From an uncultured Bacteroidales bacterium (GTDB taxonomy: Bacteria > Bacteroidota > Bacteroidia > Bacteroidales > Paludibacteraceae): a stretch of 39,704 bases of DNA. Position numbers and translations under genes: made by a program. Positions 29,863 through 39,139 of the stretch are shown here, one piece after another; positions within the stretch are counted from its first letter, which is position 1, and every line of letters begins with the position of its first letter. Where the stretch lies: NCBI GenBank assembly GCA_900317885.1, contig ONIM01000014.1, positions 1-39,704 on the forward strand, read 5' to 3'. The notes beneath the pieces were generated by a model. It was not told where the DNA came from and did no database searches. It worked only from the letters and a program-made list of their open reading frames with translations.

Positions 29863-32800
29863 ATGAAAAACGTAGTTAAAAAGAGTTTTATCATTGCAGC
29901 TGCATGCTTAGTGGCAAGTATTTCATGGGCGGCAGAAGTCACATTTACAATGAGTGACATTTTTGACGGACAAAAATTAAGTTTTGACGTTACAAGTCCT
30001 GTTTCTGCGAAAGTTTCCTCAAATACGTCTAAAGGAAATGCTCCTCAGGGAAAATTGGGTAGTACAAACAACTATTTTGAAATCATTCTTAATAACGATA
30101 CGTATAGTTCCGCTAAAATCAACGGTTATATCAACACCAACAATACAAGCGGTTACGATTGGGGATTTCAGTTCAGTACTGACAAAGGAGCTACATGGAG
30201 CCAAACAGTTTCGCAGCCTAATGATGGAAACAAAACAGTACATGAAATTACGGTTAACGCCACTATTCCGGCAAACGCGAACGGTTTCCGTGTAGTTCGT
30301 CTAGCAGGCACATCGACTATTGTTGCATCCGTTGTATTAAACTTAGATGGAGGTGGTGGTACTCCTGTCACTCCGATTGTTAACAGCGTTACTGTTTCTC
30401 CGGCATCAGTTACTTTAGACCCGAATGACACGCAGCAATTAACGGCTACGGTTGATGCCACTCCGGCGTCGGCAGACAAGAGTGTTACATGGACAAGTAG
30501 CAATCCAAGCGTAGCTACCGTGAGCGAAAGCGGTTTGGTAACAGCTGTAGCACAAGGTACAGCCACCATTACTGCCACCTCGAATTTGGATAACACCAAA
30601 TCGGGAACGTGCAACATTACCGTAAATGCTCCTGCGGCTCCGATTCCTGTAACGGCTATTGCACTCAATAAATCCACAGCCATTATTGGCATCGGGGATT
30701 CGGAAACTTTGACCATCAATTATACTCCTGCAGATGCCAACACGGGAAAAGCAGTAACTTGGACCAGTAGCAACCCAGGTGTTGCCACTGTAGATAACTC
30801 CGGAAAAGTAACGGGTGTTGCCGTTGATACGGCTACTATCACTGCTACATCAACAACAGATGCTTCTATCACAGCCTCTTGTGCAGTCACAGTACAAGCT
30901 GTAGCAGTAACCGGCGTGAGCATCAATCCGACATCTGCCAATCTCCAAATCGGAGGCAGTACAGATCTCACGTATACCATCTTGCCTGCAAATGCAACGG
31001 ACAAAAGCGTCTCATGGTCAAGCAGCAATTCTGCAGTAGCCAACGTGAATAATAACGGTCACGTATCCGCAGTAGCTGCCGGAACGGCAACAATCACCGT
31101 CACCACAACGGATGGAGGAAAAACAGCTACCAGCTCGGTAACCGTTACCGCAGGTCCTCCCGTTCCTCCGACCAGTTTGACGACCCACGTACCGGAAGTG
31201 TACGAAGCCAAAGATATTGCAGGTGGATATAACACTCCGCTAACCGTTGTAGCAGGACGTGAATATGAAGTATTCTACATTAACCGTGATAACAGCAGTA
31301 ACCTGACTGTCGCTACATCTAATGCCGACAAAGCGGGTAATATATGCGATGATTCCGGTACCTCCAACACGGCAAGAACGAAAGACGGATGGCTCACCAT
31401 CAGCTGTAACGGAACCGGCGGTGATACGAATGCCGGCGCCAAAGACGAGTTCCAAGCCTCTATCCGTAGTGCGAAGTTCAACAGCAGCAGCCATGTAATG
31501 GAGATGCATATTCAGGGCTATGATCAATTCTCCTTCTACGGCAATGATAACAACCAGAACCCGGATAAAGGGAAGATGTTCGAGATTTATATAGACGACG
31601 TCAAACAAACTCGTACACCGCAAGCTTATGCTATCAACCGTTTCGACATCACCTCCAGCGAGCATGTAATTCGCATCTCTGCTATCGGTGGTAGTGACAG
31701 TAAGTTATGTTCTTTCTCGCTGCGTGTATCCCAAGAGCCTCGGACCAAGTGGCTCAAGGGTAATGACTCGACTCAGACGGTAATGCAAACGACCGCTATT
31801 CAGCCCGTTGTATATACTACTAAATACAACAATATCCCCGGAGCAGAGACACGTTTGCTATGGCTCGGTTCCGAAGCTGAAGCTACAGGTATCAGTCTGA
31901 CGAAAAAACCCGGTTCCATCAGCGACACCTTGACGCTTGGCGGTATTGCTAATTGCGCAACCGGTGAATACAACTATGCTGTGGTAGCCTACTATAACGG
32001 CGCGGAAAAGAACCGCGTAACCGGTAAATTCTACGTCAAATCGGATATCAAATCTATCACACAAACGAATGTGACGGTTTATCAGAACGAGGAGATGGAC
32101 CAGATCAAGTTCAGATACTATGCTCTCTCCGCAGAAGATGTACAACTAACCTGGACAGGGAGCACACCGAACGGCATTACCGGCAGCGGGACCAACGGCA
32201 CTTATATTATTGGCGGAACACCGACGCAAACAGGCGAGTTCCCGTACTCGATTACCGTACAAGGTGCAGACACAACCCTCACCGGTAAAATTACCGTTCG
32301 CGAGTTGGACTATGGGACCAACCCTGTATTGTACCTCTACAAGAATGAAAATGCATATGAGTCCGACGGCGTACGTAACTTCTTGAAAACAAAAGGTTGG
32401 AACACTATTGAGCGTAAAGCGAAAGAAGAAGGTTTGCGTCCTGCAGACCAATATGAAAAATATAAATTCGTCGTCATATCGGAAGATGTAGATGCGGATA
32501 ACCCTGAGGTACTGCGAATCATTGCAGAAAACGGTTCTAAACTTCCGGTATTGAACCTGAAGGGCTTCACTTATGCAGAAGGACGTCTTAGTTGGGGCGA
32601 TCCGAGCAATGGTGCGATCGACTCCACTCAAACCACGAAGAGCAAAGGTTCGAAGATCAAGATTATGCATGCCGACCACCCGATATTTGCCAAATTAGGT
32701 GGCAACGCGAAAGAAGGCGGAGAGATCACGATCCTCAGTAACTACGTCCTGCAGGGTGTGATGCCGATTGCAATCGACATGCATAATATCACCACTCAGT

Positions 32801-33492
32801 CGCTATGTATGGGAACTGCTCCTATTCGTGCAAACAGTGTGGACGGTTACTATGAGGAAGGCTCATGGGAAGCAGCGATTCATGAAGTTCAAGCCGGCGC
32901 GCGTAACGGTAAGAAATATATCTGTCTGCCGCTTGCTCGTAATGTAACCCTGACGACCATCGGTGAGCGATTGATAGAAGGTATTGTGGACTACCTGGTT
33001 AGTCCGACGCCGACCACCATCACCGCTCCGGATCTGCTGATAACGAAGTTCGCCGTCTCAGACAGCAAGGGCAAGGAGTACACGGCGGATATTGATCAGG
33101 AGGAGCACACAATCACTCTGAAACTGCAACCGGAAGAATATCAGGCTTTGGACAGCTTGAAGGAAGCGAAGCCGACGATCACTCATCCGAACTATACGAG
33201 TGTTACCCCTGCTTCGGGCGAGTCGGTTAAGTTAACCTACGCTTATCTGAGACCACAGCAGTACATTGTAACCGACTACATCAACAAAAACGTCTATAAC
33301 TTCATCCTCGAGCTCTACGCTCCGGAACAAGGTATCGAAGAGGTGTACGAGGTTGGCCAGTGGGTAAATATCTATGATATCTACGGCCGTAAGGTAACCA
33401 CCACCAACGAGGATATCTATACGATGGAGCTGCCGCGCGGCATGTATATCATTGTTACCGAGAGCGGCAAGACCATGAAGATAATGAAATAA
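29863..33492 (+). CDS. Secreted BIG2 Ig-like protein with T9SS-like C-terminal signal
   Basis: The 1209-residue protein has a signal peptide (cleavage after SWA, near 23) and an N-terminal beta domain to about 165. Three BIG2 Ig-like repeats follow (about 169-255, 260-344, 345-431), each with a WTSSN/WSSSN and GTATIT core. Two further beta regions come next, then a region near 820-1050 ([20 protein letters not shown]) that resembles an amidotransferase-like fold. The last 45 or so residues ([27 protein letters not shown]) match a type A sorting domain of the type IX secretion system. It is probably exported to the surface and may bind glycans or cells. queF starts 2 nt later. Confidence 0.85.
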   Translation: MKNVVKKSFIIAAACLVASISWAAEVTFTMSDIFDGQKLSFDVTSPVSAKVSSNTSKGNAPQGKLGSTNNYFEIILNNDTYSSAKINGYINTNNTSGYDWGFQFSTDKGATWSQTVSQPNDGNKTVHEITVNATIPANANGFRVVRLAGTSTIVASVVLNLDGGGGTPVTPIVNSVTVSPASVTLDPNDTQQLTATVDATPASADKSVTWTSSNPSVATVSESGLVTAVAQGTATITATSNLDNTKSGTCNITVNAPAAPIPVTAIALNKSTAIIGIGDSETLTINYTPADANTGKAVTWTSSNPGVATVDNSGKVTGVAVDTATITATSTTDASITASCAVTVQAVAVTGVSINPTSANLQIGGSTDLTYTILPANATDKSVSWSSSNSAVANVNNNGHVSAVAAGTATITVTTTDGGKTATSSVTVTAGPPVPPTSLTTHVPEVYEAKDIAGGYNTPLTVVAGREYEVFYINRDNSSNLTVATSNADKAGNICDDSGTSNTARTKDGWLTISCNGTGGDTNAGAKDEFQASIRSAKFNSSSHVMEMHIQGYDQFSFYGNDNNQNPDKGKMFEIYIDDVKQTRTPQAYAINRFDITSSEHVIRISAIGGSDSKLCSFSLRVSQEPRTKWLKGNDSTQTVMQTTAIQPVVYTTKYNNIPGAETRLLWLGSEAEATGISLTKKPGSISDTLTLGGIANCATGEYNYAVVAYYNGAEKNRVTGKFYVKSDIKSITQTNVTVYQNEEMDQIKFRYYALSAEDVQLTWTGSTPNGITGSGTNGTYIIGGTPTQTGEFPYSITVQGADTTLTGKITVRELDYGTNPVLYLYKNENAYESDGVRNFLKTKGWNTIERKAKEEGLRPADQYEKYKFVVISEDVDADNPEVLRIIAENGSKLPVLNLKGFTYAEGRLSWGDPSNGAIDSTQTTKSKGSKIKIMHADHPIFAKLGGNAKEGGEITILSNYVLQGVMPIAIDMHNITTQSLCMGTAPIRANSVDGYYEEGSWEAAIHEVQAGARNGKKYICLPLARNVTLTTIGERLIEGIVDYLVSPTPTTITAPDLLITKFAVSDSKGKEYTADIDQEEHTITLKLQPEEYQALDSLKEAKPTITHPNYTSVTPASGESVKLTYAYLRPQQYIVTDYINKNVYNFILELYAPEQGIEEVYEVGQWVNIYDIYGRKVTTTNEDIYTMELPRGMYIIVTESGKTMKIMK

Positions 33493-33494
33493 GT

Positions 33495-33977
33495 ATGCGT
33501 ACAGAAAACGAATTAGAGGGAGTAACGCTGCTCGGAAACCAGCACGTCCAATATAGCGACAACTATAATCCGGAGGTGTTGGAGACTTTCCCCAACAAGC
33601 ACCCTGAGAACGAATATCTGGTAACATTCGATTGTCCGGAGTTTACGACCTTGTGTCCTAAAACCGGACAACCGGATTTCGGACATATCTACATCAGTTA
33701 TATCCCGCGCGAGCGAATGGTAGAGAGCAAGAGTTTGAAACTCTATCTCTTCTCCTTCCGCAACCACGGAGATTTTCATGAGGATTGCGTGAATATTATC
33801 ATGAAGGATCTTGTGAAACTGATGGATCCGAAATACCTGGAGGTGGTCGGCTATTTCATGCCCCGCGGCGGCATAAGTATTTATCCTTTTGCCAATTATG
33901 CGGATGAAGCTCACCAAGAATTGAAAGCCCAGCGCCTCCGCGAACAATTCACTACGAACATTAGCAGAACTAAGTAA
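33495..33977 (+). CDS. queF: NADPH-dependent 7-cyano-7-deazaguanine reductase
   Basis: The 160-residue T-fold enzyme reduces preQ0 to preQ1 in queuosine synthesis. It has the active cysteine in [11 protein letters not shown] (Cys54, Asp61) and the family marker [20 protein letters not shown] (75-94). It is of the short, unimodular YkvM type. It begins 2 nt after the BIG2 gene stop, so it depends on that transcript, or on an unseen internal promoter. It precedes queC, queD and queE. Confidence 0.95.
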   Translation: MRTENELEGVTLLGNQHVQYSDNYNPEVLETFPNKHPENEYLVTFDCPEFTTLCPKTGQPDFGHIYISYIPRERMVESKSLKLYLFSFRNHGDFHEDCVNIIMKDLVKLMDPKYLEVVGYFMPRGGISIYPFANYADEAHQELKAQRLREQFTTNISRTK

Positions 33978-33998
33978 CCTATAGCAGATAGAAGACTT

Positions 33999-34652
33999 AT
34001 GAAAGATACATTAATCGTTTTGTCCGGTGGATTAGACTCCACCACGATGCTTTATGAATATCAATACCGTATAGGAATGGCTGTTTCTTTCCATTACGGG
34101 AGCAATCATAACGACCGCGAGTTGGAGTTTGCCAAACTGCATTGCGAGCGTTTAGGCATTCCTCATCTGGTGATCCGGTTGCCGTTTATCAAACAGTTCT
34201 TCAAGAGTTCGCTGCTCGAAGGCGCGGACGCTATACCTGAAGGCAATTACGACGAGGAGAATATGAAATCCACCGTTGTACCTTTCCGCAACGGCATTAT
34301 GCTCTCTATCGCTGCCGGCATTGCTGAGAACAACAAGATGCAGTACGTCATGCTGGCTAACCATGCCGGCGACCATGCCATTTATCCGGATTGTCGTCCG
34401 GAGTTTGTGGAGGCGATGAACAATGCGATCCATTTTGGTACCTGGAACGGCGTTCAACTGCTGACGCCCTACACGAAACTGACCAAAGCGGAGATCGCCA
34501 GCAAAGGCAAAGAGCTGAATATCGATTATTCGGAGACCTGGAGCTGCTACAAAGGCGGCGAACACCACTGCGGCGTTTGCGGGACATGCCGCGAGCGCAA
34601 AGAAGCCTTAGCGCAAGCAGGGATAGAGGATCATACAGTATATGACAATTGA
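33999..34652 (+). CDS. queC: 7-cyano-7-deazaguanine synthase
   Basis: The 217-residue enzyme converts 7-carboxy-7-deazaguanine to preQ0 with ATP and ammonia. It shows the PP-loop SGGLDST (9-15) and the zinc cysteines Cys183, Cys191, Cys194 and Cys197 near the end (CYKGGEHHCGVCGTC). The length is normal. Its stop codon is part of a heptamer repeat that also supplies the next start. Confidence 0.96.
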   Translation: MKDTLIVLSGGLDSTTMLYEYQYRIGMAVSFHYGSNHNDRELEFAKLHCERLGIPHLVIRLPFIKQFFKSSLLEGADAIPEGNYDEENMKSTVVPFRNGIMLSIAAGIAENNKMQYVMLANHAGDHAIYPDCRPEFVEAMNNAIHFGTWNGVQLLTPYTKLTKAEIASKGKELNIDYSETWSCYKGGEHHCGVCGTCRERKEALAQAGIEDHTVYDN

Positions 34653-34676
34653 TGATTAATGATTTATAATTGATGT
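34649..34676 (+). repeat. Heptamer repeat joining queC stop to queD start
   Basis: Units TTGATGA, TTAATGA, TTTATAA and TTGATGT. The queC stop TGA (34650-34652) is in the first and the queD ATG (34673-34675) in the last. Confidence 0.75.
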
Positions 34677-35005
34677 ATTACGTAGAAAAAAGAATAGAGA
34701 TCTCGGCAGCACATAACTTAATGCTGTCGTACGAGAGCAAATGCGAAGAGTTGCATGGCCACAACTGGATCATCGTGGTTTATTGCAAAGCAAAAGAGCT
34801 TAACCAAGACGGCATGGTGACGGACTTTACGCATATCAAGAAAATAGTCAAAGAGACTTTTGACCACAAGTATATCAACGAAGTACTGGACGTCAATCCC
34901 TCGGCAGAGAATATCGCCCGGTGGATCTGCGACCATGTAGAGAACTGCTATAAGGTTTCCGTACAAGAGAGCGAGGGCAATATAGCCATTTACGAGAGAG
35001 ATTAG
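34673..35005 (+). CDS. queD: 6-carboxytetrahydropterin synthase
   Basis: The 110-residue T-fold enzyme makes 6-carboxy-5,6,7,8-tetrahydropterin from dihydroneopterin triphosphate. The zinc histidines are His14, His28 and His30 (SAAHNL, LHGHNW), with Cys24 as the catalytic thiol, and FDHKYIN carries further active-site residues. ATG 34673 is chosen over the TTG one codon earlier. Its stop overlaps the queE GTG by one base. Confidence 0.94.
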   Translation: MYYVEKRIEISAAHNLMLSYESKCEELHGHNWIIVVYCKAKELNQDGMVTDFTHIKKIVKETFDHKYINEVLDVNPSAENIARWICDHVENCYKVSVQESEGNIAIYERD

Positions 35006-35664
35006 TGTATCGCGTTAACGAAATATTCTACACCTTACAAGGTGAAGGAGCACACAGCGGCATTCCCGCTGTGTTTGTTCGCTTTAGCGGGTGTAACCTG
35101 CGTTGCCCATGGTGCGACACGGACTTTGCGGAATATCGAGAGATGACGGCTGAGGAGATTGTCAAAGAGGTTCAAGCATTGTACGACGTCCCTAATGAGC
35201 GGCATAAGATGTGCGTGCTAACCGGCGGTGAACCATCTCTGCAGGTGGACGAAGCTTTGATAGAGGCATTGCACCAAGCGGGATTCTATATCTGTATAGA
35301 GACAAACGGTACACGTCCATTACCGAAAGGGATCGATTGGATTACCTGTTCACCTAAGATGAAGGCCTCCCCCCTCCCTAAAGGCGGTGGAGATATTCCT
35401 ACACATTTGGCGTTAACGCAAGTAAACGAGGTGAAGGTTGTCTTTACCGGTACATATGATCCGGAGGTATGGAGGACGCAACTCAAAGCGGAACACTGGC
35501 TGCTGCAACCGCTGCGGTATAACGGCGAGATGTTGATAGAAGGCGGTATCGACGAATGGGAAGACGACAGGAATGACAATCTGGACGAGACCGTGCGATA
35601 TATCTTAGCGCATCCTTTCTGGCGGTTAAGCGTCCAGTTACATAAAATAGTCGGTCTGCGATAG
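35005..35664 (+). CDS. queE: 7-carboxy-7-deazaguanine synthase (radical SAM)
   Basis: The 219-residue radical-SAM enzyme rearranges carboxytetrahydropterin into the deazaguanine ring. It has the iron-sulfur motif CNLRCPWC (Cys30, Cys34, Cys37), the opening FYTLQGEGAHSG and the SAM-binding TGGEP. The start is GTG (35005-35007), overlapping the queD stop. A short Pro/Gly-rich stretch (ASPLPKGGGDIP, about 121-132) seems to come from a GC-rich palindromic repeat. It is the last gene of the set; a two-way terminator follows. Confidence 0.95.
   Translation: MYRVNEIFYTLQGEGAHSGIPAVFVRFSGCNLRCPWCDTDFAEYREMTAEEIVKEVQALYDVPNERHKMCVLTGGEPSLQVDEALIEALHQAGFYICIETNGTRPLPKGIDWITCSPKMKASPLPKGGGDIPTHLALTQVNEVKVVFTGTYDPEVWRTQLKAEHWLLQPLRYNGEMLIEGGIDEWEDDRNDNLDETVRYILAHPFWRLSVQLHKIVGLR
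35364..35393 (+). repeat. Imperfect palindromic repeat inside queE
   Basis: CCTCCCCCCTCCC-taaa-GGCGGTGGAG is a C/G-rich imperfect inverted repeat encoding ASPLPKGGGD. It resembles, but does not match, the dispersed palindrome at 7836 and 22245. Confidence 0.5.
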
Positions 35665-35699
35665 AAAAAGTCGATCTCTTTTGGAGACCGGCTTTTTCT
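35665..35699. terminator. Two-way terminator between queE and the DJ-1 gene
   Basis: GTCGATCTC pairs with GAGACCGGC (one mismatch, one G-U) around TTTT, with A tracts on the left and T tracts on the right. It can end queE rightward and the DJ-1 operon leftward. Confidence 0.8.
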
Positions 35700-35737
35700 T
35701 TGTTTGAAGGTTTGGGACTTTGTCCTTGTTTGAGGGT

Positions 35738-36265
35738 TTAATACTGCGCAGCGTCATAGACCGCGTCGGCGACTTCGGAGCCGACAAGACGCTCGATGAG
35801 GCAGAAGGCGAAATCGGAACTCAGTCCGGGTCCCTTCGCAGTAATGACATTCTTTGATTCTACAACCAAGCCTCCCACATAACTCTCTCCTAAGGCCTCT
35901 TGGAATCCCGGATAGCAGGTAGCCTGCTTTCCCTCAAGGATACCGAGTTTACCTAATACTGCCGGTGCCGCGCAGATAGCTGCTATCAACTTATCTGCTT
36001 TATTGTGCGCCAGCAGGAGTTCACACAATGCGGAACATTCTCCAAGTTTCGTCTGTCCACCGGGCAAAATCAGCATCTCTGCATCAGAAAAGTCAATACG
36101 CTCAATAAGGCCGTCGGCTTCCACGGCGATATTGTGCGCTCCGAGTACCATCGGATTTCCTGTGATAGAAACCGTTGTTACCGCGATATTCGCACGGCGT
36201 AACAAATCAATAGTGGTGATTGCTTCGATTTCCTCGAAACCATTGTCAAGAAACAAATAATTCAT
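35738..36265 (-). CDS. DJ-1/PfpI family protein
   Basis: The 175-residue protein has the DJ-1 fold: start MNYLFLDNGFEEIEA with the conserved Glu region, the nucleophile Cys98 in AAICAAPAVLG and a LPGG loop (67-70). It probably acts on reactive carbonyls or as a redox sensor; family members differ in activity. The open frame extends to 36373, but the ATG at 36265 matches the family start. It is the last gene of the pdxJ-exbB-exbD-TonB run, 28 nt after the TonB-type gene. Confidence 0.9.
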   Translation of the reverse strand: MNYLFLDNGFEEIEAITTIDLLRRANIAVTTVSITGNPMVLGAHNIAVEADGLIERIDFSDAEMLILPGGQTKLGECSALCELLLAHNKADKLIAAICAAPAVLGKLGILEGKQATCYPGFQEALGESYVGGLVVESKNVITAKGPGLSSDFAFCLIERLVGSEVADAVYDAAQY

Positions 36266-36297
36266 GCGTAATTTACAGTTTAGTAATTTACAATTAG
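36266..36297 (-). repeat. Repeat-like spacer between TonB-type and DJ-1 genes
   Basis: TGTAAATTAC occurs twice at a 15-bp step and fills the gap from the upstream TAA (36294-36296) to the next ATG. It can also be read as loose 7-bp units. Confidence 0.55.
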
Positions 36298-37046
36298 TTG
36301 AATTTGAAATTATAGGTGATTGTTCCGATCTGATCATGATCGCCCTCGGTGAATTTGGCTTTACGAGCCGCATCGAGAGCGAGTTGGATAGTTTGTTTAT
36401 CCGAGATAGTACCGCCTTTATGGGTGGCAGCTATCACATTTCCGGCCGCATTAACGCGTATCTCAATGATGACGCGTCCCTCTTGATTGAAAGTATTCGC
36501 GGGTTTCGGCAGCGTGCCTTTGATACCTCGTCCGGAGAGGTTCCAGGAGTTACCTCCGGACGAACCGTGACCGACCGGGTTGCCTTTCTGTCCGTTGCCT
36601 TGCGAGCCGCTTCCAGTCTGAGCATTATTTCCGGTATTACCAAAAAGCGAGCTCATGGCGTTCGCTTTAGCGATAGCTTCCGCCTCTTTCTGCTTACGCG
36701 CGCGCTCGGCCGCCTCGCGTTCTTCTTTTTCTTTGCGCGCGCGCTCGATAGCCAGCGTTTCTTCCTCGGAAACAATGTGCTCAGGCGGCGTAGCCGGCGT
36801 GGGCTGCGACACGGCAGGAGCAGCAGGAGCTGCCGGTGCATCTTCGGGGACAGGAGAGGGGTTCGGCGCATCAGAAGGATAACCTCCGGTGTCGGGCATC
36901 TCCTCCACGAATGCCAGTTCGATACCTTCCTCTTGCTCGGGTACTACTGCGCTTAAGCGTATCAGCCAGAGCAGCAGAAAGACCAAAAGCATAAATAGGA
37001 ATGTACCTACCGCAGCCCATATATGTCGTTCCGTTTTCTTTGTCAT
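36294..37046 (-). CDS. TonB-family energy transducer
   Basis: The 250-residue protein has a short cytoplasmic start, one membrane helix (about 10-31), a Pro/Ala-rich span (about 52-88), a Lys/Glu/Ala-rich helix (about 98-130), a Gly/Asn-rich stretch and a C-terminal TonB-like domain (about 165-250). It should pass ExbB/ExbD-derived energy to outer-membrane receptors. ATG 37046 is preferred to a TTG two codons upstream. It lies 15 nt after exbD. It could equally be called TolA-like from its long helix, so the subfamily is open. Confidence 0.85.
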   Translation of the reverse strand: MTKKTERHIWAAVGTFLFMLLVFLLLWLIRLSAVVPEQEEGIELAFVEEMPDTGGYPSDAPNPSPVPEDAPAAPAAPAVSQPTPATPPEHIVSEEETLAIERARKEKEEREAAERARKQKEAEAIAKANAMSSLFGNTGNNAQTGSGSQGNGQKGNPVGHGSSGGNSWNLSGRGIKGTLPKPANTFNQEGRVIIEIRVNAAGNVIAATHKGGTISDKQTIQLALDAARKAKFTEGDHDQIGTITYNFKFN

Positions 37047-37061
37047 GAACAAAAAAGATAC

Positions 37062-37469
37062 TTACTTTTTCGTAGCCACCACGAGTTTCATGTGATGCTC
37101 ATTAGCTATATCCAGCACACGAACCACCTCTTTGTACGCCACGTCTTCATCGGCATGAAGCGCGATATACATCGTGGTATCGGAAGCGTGGATAGTAGAG
37201 AGGTAAGGCTCGAGATCCTCAGGACTGATAGCTACCGGTTTCTCCTTGCCTAATGCTACGAAATAATTTCCAAGATTATCAATCGACACTTTAGCCACCT
37301 GCGGTCTCGTCACTTTTTGTGCGCGGGAAGTAGGCAGATTGATCTTGATATCGTTTGGTGAGGACATCGTAGATGCCATCACAAAGAACAGAAGCAGCAA
37401 GAACACCAAGTCCGTCATGGAACTCATGGCGAAGGATGCTTCTACTCTATTTCTTCGTTTGAGAGCCAT
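37062..37469 (-). CDS. exbD: ExbD/TolR family biopolymer transport protein
   Basis: The 135-residue protein has a single membrane helix (about 19-36) holding the proton-relaying Asp20 in SSMTDLVFLLL, and a periplasmic domain with the ExbD pattern. It works with ExbB as a proton-driven motor. Its ATG overlaps the exbB stop by one base. Confidence 0.93.
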   Translation of the reverse strand: MALKRRNRVEASFAMSSMTDLVFLLLLFFVMASTMSSPNDIKINLPTSRAQKVTRPQVAKVSIDNLGNYFVALGKEKPVAISPEDLEPYLSTIHASDTTMYIALHADEDVAYKEVVRVLDIANEHHMKLVVATKK

Positions 37470-38161
37470 TACGCGGGTTCATTTAGAAGGTCCATAAACT
37501 CGAGTGTGCGCGATTCCAGCAAGCGTACCACGCGATCGATGCGCGCCACGAGATAGTTATATGCGAACATAGCGAGAATACCTACAATCAGACCACCGAT
37601 GGTCGTCACCATCGCCTGGTACATACCGGTTGAGAGGGCCGACATCTCGATGATACCGCCTGAAGTCTGCGCCATGTTATAGAAGGTCTGTACCATACCC
37701 AGCACCGTACCCAAGAAACCGAGCATCGGAGCTCCGGCAGCGATCGTAGCCATGATCACCAAGCCTTTCTCGAGATTGCCGACCTCGAGGTTTCCGACGT
37801 TCTCGACAGCAACCTGCACGTCCTGCATCGGACGACCGATACGACTGATACCTTTCTCGATCATGTGAGCAGAAGGAGTGTCCGTTTGCTTGCAGAGGTT
37901 GAGCGCTGAGTCGATCTTACCCTCGTGGATATAATCACGAATACGGTCCATGAAGGACTTGTCCTCGCGCGTAGCCTGCTTGATTACGACCAAACGAGCG
38001 ATGAAGATATAACAAGCGACCGCCAGCAGAATAGCGAGGATCACCATGATCCATCCGCCGTATTGCGCCATTTCGAACAGGTTAATAGACTCCTGAGCGG
38101 GTTCAGCCGCTTCGATGATCGCCTCTTCAGCGAGCGCGATAGTGTCAATTTGCAACAACAT
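37469..38161 (-). CDS. exbB: ExbB/TolQ/MotA proton channel protein
   Basis: The 230-residue protein has three membrane helices: near 33-55, in the region 130-160 and near 175-205. The family core is AGAPMLGFLGTVLGMVQTFY, with TTIGGLIVGI in the last helix. A periplasmic N-terminus of about 30 residues precedes the first helix. It forms the channel with ExbD for the TonB-type protein encoded next. Upstream lies an 11-bp tandem repeat array in the gap to pdxJ. Confidence 0.93.
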   Translation of the reverse strand: MLLQIDTIALAEEAIIEAAEPAQESINLFEMAQYGGWIMVILAILLAVACYIFIARLVVIKQATREDKSFMDRIRDYIHEGKIDSALNLCKQTDTPSAHMIEKGISRIGRPMQDVQVAVENVGNLEVGNLEKGLVIMATIAAGAPMLGFLGTVLGMVQTFYNMAQTSGGIIEMSALSTGMYQAMVTTIGGLIVGILAMFAYNYLVARIDRVVRLLESRTLEFMDLLNEPA

Positions 38162-38212
38162 ATTTGTAAATTTTTTTATTCGTTTTTGATAGTGATTTCA
38201 AAATTGGGATCC

Positions 38213-38267
38213 TTATTTACCCCTTACTAAAGTCTTACTTAAGTCTTACTAAACCCTTACTGAAGTC
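38213..38267. repeat. Five-copy 11-bp tandem repeat between exbB and pdxJ
   Basis: Units TTATTTACCCC, TTACTAAAGTC, TTACTTAAGTC, TTACTAAACCC and TTACTGAAGTC, ending 5 bp before the pdxJ stop codon (38273-38275). Confidence 0.85.
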
Positions 38268-38272
38268 TTATT

Positions 38273-38986
38273 TCATTTTAGCAGCTCCAGGTACTCCTGA
38301 ATTGTCTCCTGGATACCGAGATAGAGAGCGTCACAGATGATGGCATGCCCGATGGATACTTCTGCGGTCCACGGGAAGGCCTGAACGAAAGGTCTGAGAT
38401 TCTTGAGGTTCAAGTCGTGTCCGGCGTTCATGCCAAGTCCCAACTCATGCGCCTTCTCCGCTGCAGGGCGGTATTTCTCAATCGCCTTTTTAGGATCCTC
38501 TTTAAACATCTCCGCGTACGGCCCCGTATATAACTCCACTCTGTCTGCACCGGTACGCAGCGCGTACTCGACCATCAGCGGATCCGGGTCCACAAAGATA
38601 CTTACACGAATGCGGTAAGCGTGAAGCTGATTGACGACACCTTTGAGAAAATCCAGATGACGCCGTGTATCCCATCCGTGGTTAGAAGTCAACTGAGAAG
38701 GGTCATCGGGCACCAGGGTAACCTGAGTAGGCCGGATATCCGTGACCAAGGCGAGAAACTCGTCGGTCGGATTACCTTCGACGTTCAGCTCTGTTGTAAC
38801 CATGGATTTGAGCTGATAGACATCCTCCTTACGGATATGCCGCTCATCGGGACGCGGATGTACCGTAATTCCCTGCGCTCCGAAGAGCTCACAATCCACC
38901 GCAAAACGCTGCACATCCGGCATATTTCCGCCGCGCGCGTTACGGAGCGTAGCTACCTTGTTAATATTCACACTCAGTTTCGTCAT
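38273..38986 (-). CDS. pdxJ: Pyridoxine 5'-phosphate synthase
   Basis: The 237-residue TIM-barrel enzyme condenses 3-amino-2-oxopropyl phosphate and deoxyxylulose 5-phosphate into pyridoxine phosphate. It begins [17 protein letters not shown], has the HPRPDERHI catalytic segment (about 43-51), TLVPDD, and [12 protein letters not shown] near the end. The open frame extends to 39052 only through the promoter; ATG 38986 is the family start. It is upstream of the exbB-exbD-TonB run, an arrangement I recall as common in Bacteroidales. Confidence 0.95.
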   Translation of the reverse strand: MTKLSVNINKVATLRNARGGNMPDVQRFAVDCELFGAQGITVHPRPDERHIRKEDVYQLKSMVTTELNVEGNPTDEFLALVTDIRPTQVTLVPDDPSQLTSNHGWDTRRHLDFLKGVVNQLHAYRIRVSIFVDPDPLMVEYALRTGADRVELYTGPYAEMFKEDPKKAIEKYRPAAEKAHELGLGMNAGHDLNLKNLRPFVQAFPWTAEVSIGHAIICDALYLGIQETIQEYLELLK

Positions 38987-39022
38987 AACCCTCAGTAGTA
39001 AAGAGATTTCAAAATTTGGCGC

Positions 39023-39054
39023 AAAGATACAACAAAAAAATGATATATGCAAGA
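39023..39054 (-). promoter_or_regulatory. Leftward promoter of pdxJ
   Basis: On the minus strand -7 TATCTTTG (39023-39030) and -33 CTTG (39051-39054) lie 20 bp apart; the leader is about 30 nt. Confidence 0.78.
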
Positions 39055-39090
39055 AAATTCAACAAAAACAGCAAAAAAATAGGGGGAGGT

Positions 39091-39122
39091 CTTGCATATA
39101 TGAAAAAAATGTAGTAATTTTG
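39091..39122 (+). promoter_or_regulatory. Rightward promoter of bamD
   Basis: -33 CTTG (39091-39094) and -7 TAATTTTG (39115-39122) lie 20 bp apart, divergent from the pdxJ promoter without overlap. The leader is short, about 12 nt. Confidence 0.75.
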
Positions 39123-39139
39123 CAGGCTAATTTGGCAAA

